Shown here one piece after another: positions 50,600 to 54,100 of a DNA stretch of 54,100 bases (position 1 is its first letter; every line of letters starts with the position of its first letter). The notes beneath the pieces are model-generated. The model saw only the letters and a program-made list of their open reading frames with translations, made no database searches and had not been told where the DNA came from. The translations under genes were made by a program, and so were the position numbers. Origin of the DNA: Hyphomicrobiales bacterium (GTDB lineage Bacteria > Pseudomonadota > Alphaproteobacteria > Rhizobiales > Rhizobiaceae); NCBI GenBank assembly GCA_017305925.1, contig JAFKJW010000201.1, positions 1 through 54,100 on the forward strand. Reading direction: 5' to 3'.

Positions 50600-50767
50600 T
50601 GTTTTGTCTCCTTTCAGGGGCTTCGAGTTGCGGCCTCCGCCACAACGGCGTCATAGGGGGCGGCGGGCAGACGGTCCGACACAGGGAACCGGGACTCGGT
50701 ATGCCGAGATGGTGCTCTCGCAGTCGGCCATGAATGCGTCCTGCAACACCTGGCCAAGACTGGTCGT

Positions 50768-51130
50768 TCATCCCTTCACGTATCCCAGACCCTCAACGAT
50801 CTTTCCGTCCCGGACGCGCATGATGTTTATCCCTCGGACCCGATCCGCCTCCCTCTCGCTCCAGCGAAGCTGCCAGCGGATAATCCCGCGATCCTCGCTG
50901 GCCCAGATTTCCTCGGCTTCGAAGACGAGGTTCGCGGAGGAGGCAATCCCCTTCCAGAAGTCGAGGCAGGCCCGGCGCCCTTCGTAGCGCGCGCCGTCCG
51001 GCGCGGGAGCCGTATTTTCAAGAAGGCACTCCTCCCCGATCAGATCATCGAGGTCTTCGGGGCGATGTCGTTCGAAAGCATTATGGAAACGCTTGACGAT
51101 TTCGCGGGTGGTTTTGCTGTCGGTATTCAT
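50768..51130 (-). CDS. SnoaL-like / NTF2-fold protein
   Basis: 120 residues, cone-shaped NTF2-like fold: IVKRFHNAFERHRPEDLDDL, IGEECLLENTAPAPDG, YEGRRACLDFWKGIASSANL, IIRWQLRWSEREADRVRG and INIMRVRDGKIVEGLGYVKG, the last being the usual terminal strands of SnoaL proteins. Members are small isomerases, cyclases or ligand binders. It is 24 bases downstream of the ABM gene and likely co-transcribed with it. Confidence 0.8.
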   Translation of the reverse strand: MNTDSKTTREIVKRFHNAFERHRPEDLDDLIGEECLLENTAPAPDGARYEGRRACLDFWKGIASSANLVFEAEEIWASEDRGIIRWQLRWSEREADRVRGINIMRVRDGKIVEGLGYVKG

Positions 51131-51154
51131 CTTTTCACCTACTGAGATGAGAGC

Positions 51155-51439
51155 CTAGAAAGGCTTTTCGGCCTTGTCGGTGCGATAGAGGCTTACGGCC
51201 ACCTCCCGGGGTTTGCCTCTCGGCCCTCCCTTCGCGACCTTGCGCCAGGCGTCCAGCGTGGTCTGGTCGCGCCAGCATTCGAAGAGATTGACGCGCGTCG
51301 GATCGACCGCGTCCGGGCTTATGGAGAAGTCGAGACAACCCTCATAGGCCCTTGCGCGTTCGACCATGCCCTTGAAGGCTTCCACGGTGCCGTCCCGCTT
51401 CTCAGCGTCGGTGCGGGTGTAACCGGCAATGATAATCAT
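51155..51439 (-). CDS. antibiotic biosynthesis monooxygenase (ABM) domain protein
   Basis: 94 residues with the small ferredoxin-like ABM fold: MIIIAGYTRTDAEKRDGTVE, AFKGMVERARAYEGCLDFSI, and VNLFECWRDQTTLDAWRK. The ATG at 51439 has GAGGAAA just upstream; the longer frame to 51520 is not used. Such proteins oxygenate quinol-like compounds without cofactors or serve as detoxifiers. Precedes the SnoaL-like gene. Confidence 0.82.
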   Translation of the reverse strand: MIIIAGYTRTDAEKRDGTVEAFKGMVERARAYEGCLDFSISPDAVDPTRVNLFECWRDQTTLDAWRKVAKGGPRGKPREVAVSLYRTDKAEKPF

Positions 51440-51571
51440 GAGCTTTCCTCCTCTTTCCTTGCGAGCAGCCATTCGCCCTCCGACGCAGCTAGGACGAACG
51501 ACGTCGTGAGCATTCGACATCTGGTCGGGATAAAATTACGGAGTTCCGGCCTGCGCCCCTGCGTCGGCCTG

Positions 51572-52708
51572 TCATCGTCGCGGGTACTCGAGTTGCATGG
51601 CGACCACGCCGGTGGTGCTGTCCCCGTAGCGCGCGGCGATCGCATCAAGCGTCTGGTCGAGTGCATCGGCCGGCTTCCGGTCGGGAAACGTCGACACGCG
51701 CCGGCCATCCGGCCAGTCCGCGCCCGCCCGGTCGGGCACGACGCGGATGCCGCTCATGGTCACCACCGCGTCCGGCGAGCCGGCGTAACTTGTCGCATTT
51801 GACCGGTAGGTTCGCGACCATGCATCGGCAGCCAGCGCCAGCGACACCTCGTCCATGCCCGGCTCCAGCCTTATGCCGAGCTCTTCGCGGTTCCAGAAAG
51901 CCATCCGGTTGGCGAGCACCGTCGTTACGAACGGCCGGGTGAGCCTGAACGCATCGCTCGCATGCCGTGCGTCCCATTGTTCGACGCCGAGGTCGCGTGC
52001 GACCGCTTCCGCTTTCGCCCGGCCGGAAATCGCCTCGATCAGCGTCAGCATCATCGGCATGGAGGCTGTGATGCCGGTCGTCGTCGCGACCGCGCCGTCC
52101 ACCACCAGCCTTCGGTCGGCGACATAACGGAGCGTGGGAGTCTCGTCGCGCAGCTGCTTGAGGAAATACCAGTGTGTCGTCGCCCGCTTGCCGTCGAGCA
52201 GCCCGGCTGCGCCGATGACCGTGGCGCCGACGCACACGCTGACGATGGTCGCCCCCTTTTCCGCCTGGCCCCTGATCCATGCGAGCGCGGCCGGATCGTC
52301 GTGGGGCTTCATCGCCGGCACGATCACGTAGTCGGCGCCTTGCGGATGCTCGGCGTCGAACGTCGCGATGGTCGCATCCGGCTCGACCTTCAGCGCCGGA
52401 TAGAGCTGCACCGGACCCGGCCCGGTCGCCAGCATCGTCACGTCGGCGATGTCGGCACGCCGCAAAATCCCGGCCGGCAGGAGGTAGTCGGTCGTCTCGG
52501 TCGCATCGTTGATGCCGATGACGGCGATCAGGGGCCGTTCCCGCTTCGGCGGTTTCAGGGCTTTCAGCGCGGCGTCTGCCTCCTCTTGCGGCACCGCCGG
52601 CGTGCTGGCCGCCCTCTCGGATGGCAGGTTGAACACCCAGCCGCCGAAGCCGGCCAGCGACAGGACGACGAGTGCGGCAACGCCCCAGATGAACCAGGAT
52701 TTCGACAT
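51572..52708 (-). CDS. membrane-anchored DJ-1/PfpI family protein
   Basis: 378 residues. One N-terminal membrane anchor (WFIWGVAALVVLSLAGFGGW), then a DJ-1/PfpI domain with nucleophile-elbow VSVCVGATVIGAAGLLDGKR and ATTHW, matching GlxA-like sensor domains but without an AraC DNA-binding part. A C-terminal region of unknown role follows (FWNREELGIRLEPGMDEVSL). It is divergent, across a 136-base gap, from a GlxA-type AraC regulator, so the pair may form a sensing unit. Function not established. Confidence 0.8.
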   Translation of the reverse strand: MSKSWFIWGVAALVVLSLAGFGGWVFNLPSERAASTPAVPQEEADAALKALKPPKRERPLIAVIGINDATETTDYLLPAGILRRADIADVTMLATGPGPVQLYPALKVEPDATIATFDAEHPQGADYVIVPAMKPHDDPAALAWIRGQAEKGATIVSVCVGATVIGAAGLLDGKRATTHWYFLKQLRDETPTLRYVADRRLVVDGAVATTTGITASMPMMLTLIEAISGRAKAEAVARDLGVEQWDARHASDAFRLTRPFVTTVLANRMAFWNREELGIRLEPGMDEVSLALAADAWSRTYRSNATSYAGSPDAVVTMSGIRVVPDRAGADWPDGRRVSTFPDRKPADALDQTLDAIAARYGDSTTGVVAMQLEYPRR

Positions 52709-52844
52709 GACGGGACGCCTCCAGCGAATGAAACGGGAAGCGCCTTCGGTCGGTTGCCCGGCCCTCCGGCGCTCTCATTGGCCGAGCCGACTCTAGCAAT
52801 GGCGGCTTATGGCGGAAATGACAAAGAGATGGTAATTTCTGCCA

Positions 52845-53816
52845 ATGCACCATGTGGCCTTCATCGCCTATCCGGGTTTCGAGCTGCTCGATGTTTCCGG
52901 GCCGGCATCGGTCTTCAACGGAGCCAACCGCGCGCTCCGCCAGCGCGGCAAGCCGGAGTTCTACGATGTCGTGATCGTTTCGGCCGCAGGCGGCGCTGTC
53001 GAAAGCAGCGGCGGCGTCACGCTGGAGACCCGGCCGATCGCCGAACTGCGATCCGGACAGGCCGGGACCGTTCTGGTTGTCGGGGCCGAGCGCGAGCCGT
53101 TGATGCAGGCGGCGGCGAATCCGGCCCTGCGGGCTTCCTTCCCGCGACTGGTCAGCAAGGCCGAACGGTTCGGCTCCGTCTGCACCGGCGGCTTCGTGCT
53201 GGCAGCGCTAGGATTGCTGGACGGACATCGCATCGCGACGCATTGGGACTCCTGCGCCGCCCTCACGAAGGCCTTCCCCAAGATCACGGTCGATCCCGAT
53301 TCGCTCTACGTCATCGACGGCCGGCTCTGGACATCGGCCGGGGTGACGACCGGGATCGACATGGCGCTGGCGATGGTCGCGCATGACCTCGACGCGACGA
53401 TTGCCGGCGAGGTCGCCCAGCGGCTGGTCCTCTACGCCCGGCGCCCCGGCTACCAATCCCAGTTCAGCCCGGTGCTGAAGGCACAGGTGAAGGGCGACAG
53501 CCCGTTTGCCGACCTGATCGGCTGGATGCAGTCGAACCTCGACCTGGCCCTGGACGTGCCGTCGCTGGCGGACCGCGCGAGCATGAGCGAACGCACGTTC
53601 CATCGCAGGTTCGTGGCGGCGACCGGCGAGACGCCGGCCCGCTTCGTCGAGGCCGCGAGGCTCGACGCCGCGCGTATGCTTCTGTCGCGCGGGCTGTCGC
53701 TGAAGACGGTCGCGGCGCAAGTGGGCCTGTGCCCGCCCGCCCGCCTTGCCGAAGCCTTCGAGCGCCGCTTCGGCGTCGCGCCGAGACTGTTCCGCGACAT
53801 GCACGCCGAGCTGTGA
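52845..53816 (+). CDS. GlxA-type AraC family regulator
   Basis: 323 residues. N-terminal DJ-1/PfpI-like domain (MHHVAFIAYPGFELLDVSGP, GSVCTGGFVLAALGLLDGHR, ATHWDSC, TSAGVTTGIDMALAMV) and C-terminal AraC helix-turn-helix pair (DVPSLADRASMSERTFHRRF, then SLKTVAAQVGLCPPARLAEA and FERRFGVAPRLFRDM). It is divergent from the DJ-1/PfpI membrane protein gene, its likely target. Confidence 0.9.
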   Translation: MHHVAFIAYPGFELLDVSGPASVFNGANRALRQRGKPEFYDVVIVSAAGGAVESSGGVTLETRPIAELRSGQAGTVLVVGAEREPLMQAAANPALRASFPRLVSKAERFGSVCTGGFVLAALGLLDGHRIATHWDSCAALTKAFPKITVDPDSLYVIDGRLWTSAGVTTGIDMALAMVAHDLDATIAGEVAQRLVLYARRPGYQSQFSPVLKAQVKGDSPFADLIGWMQSNLDLALDVPSLADRASMSERTFHRRFVAATGETPARFVEAARLDAARMLLSRGLSLKTVAAQVGLCPPARLAEAFERRFGVAPRLFRDMHAEL

Positions 53817-53874
53817 GCGCCGATGCGCCGGGCGTCGATGATAGGAAATCTGCGGAAATCCTCACTGACCAAGG

Positions 53875-53952
53875 CTAGGTGTTTAGTTCCGGCATTTGGT
53901 GGATGGGATTTAAGCGGAAGCGTTCGGGCTGAATGGTCCATGCCGATGATTT
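53875..53952 (-). pseudogene. IS481-family transposase C-terminal remnant, interrupted by IS630
   Basis: Minus-strand frame AWTIQPERFRLNPIHQMPELNT followed by TAG at 53877, the terminal residues of IS481-type transposases. Homology stops at a TA dinucleotide (53952-53953), where IS630-like DNA begins. Related to the remnant at 38001. Confidence 0.65.
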
Positions 53953-53953
53953 A

Positions 53954-54100
53954 GAGCACGTCCGGTTTAATCCGGTTCGTATCCTGCTGCCTTGAAGTAA
54001 TTTGCGCATTCGGCTGGCGAGAAGAGTTGGACGACGGAGCCGACGGTGTCCCATAAGGCGGTGATTGTCCGCTCGGCCTTTGCACGCATCAGCGCCTTGA
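53954..54100 (-). mobile_element. IS630-family element, 3' end, runs off window
   Basis: Minus-strand frame from the window edge to TAA at 53967-53969 reads AKAERTITALWDTVGSVVQL then FSPAECANYFKAAGYEPD, the C-terminus of IS630-type transposases (usual ending ECANYFAAAGY). The element end is placed at 53954 (GAGCACGTCC) next to TA, the target that IS630 elements duplicate. The other end is outside the window. Confidence 0.75.

Noticed and set aside
1-54100. tRNA genes, att sites, integrase or replication origin that would prove an island or plasmid
   Set aside because: None was found by reading; only IS remnants and scars suggest mobility.

Overview
The window is high-GC DNA from an alphaproteobacterium, most likely of the Rhizobiales/Hyphomicrobiales (Mesorhizobium/Aminobacter-like). 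This rests on gene content: a four-subunit sarcosine oxidase locus, an Aap-type amino-acid transporter, a SyrB-like remnant, several solute-binding-protein-led ABC operons, and an intergenic palindrome of the GCATGAT...CCGAAAAG type. No rRNA, tRNA, integrase or replication gene was seen. The character is that of an accessory catabolic region with scarred edges.

Layout. (1) 1-256: 5' part of a DUF58 gene (minus), apparently frameshifted. (2) 293-12612, minus strand: an RpiR regulator followed by an SBP, a single-chain fused permease and an ATPase, then a COG3964 deacetylase, an aldehyde dehydrogenase, a gluconate-dehydrogenase-like small subunit and flavoprotein, a D-threonine-aldolase-type enzyme and a threonine-synthase-like gene whose 3' end appears to be the tail of a MoxR gene. 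(3) 13.2-24.2 kb: a LacI-controlled module with a divergent GMC oxidoreductase, SDR, NADAR-domain protein, COG3618 lactonase-like hydrolase, 5'-truncated second GMC gene and a polyamine-type ABC transporter. Two matching LacI-type operators sit before lacI and before the transporter. (4) 24.4-30.7 kb: a sugar-type ABC operon (minus) with a divergent creatininase-family gene and a GntR/FCD regulator. (5) 31.0-37.3 kb: a GlxA-type regulator divergent from soxBDAG (sarcosine to glycine). (6) 37.4-38.4 kb: a small I78 inhibitor gene among gene wrecks (glycine-zipper protein, IS481 end, RTX/cadherin-like adhesin). (7) 38.5-47.3 kb: an Aap-like SBP and two permeases without ATPase, an FMN 2-hydroxy-acid dehydrogenase, an IclR regulator, then on the minus strand a DapA-type lyase, a RraA-type aldolase and a second FMN dehydrogenase. 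The two outermost promoters share the same box (ATTACAAT-N7-ATTGCAAT over the -35), suggesting one regulon. (8) 47.5-54.1 kb: a SyrB-like remnant, CPBP and VanZ-like membrane proteins, a collapsed type I-C CRISPR-Cas locus (cas3 HD start joined to the last repeats), small YCII, SnoaL and ABM proteins, a DJ-1/PfpI membrane protein divergent from a GlxA-type regulator, and an IS630 copy inserted in an IS481 remnant at the right edge.

Working picture: several independent uptake-plus-oxidation modules for small amines, hydroxy acids and acylated hydroxy compounds, each with its own regulator. The actual substrates cannot be read from sequence. Gene boundaries are mostly firm; functions are family-level, and operator and junction claims are inferences from patterns read by eye.
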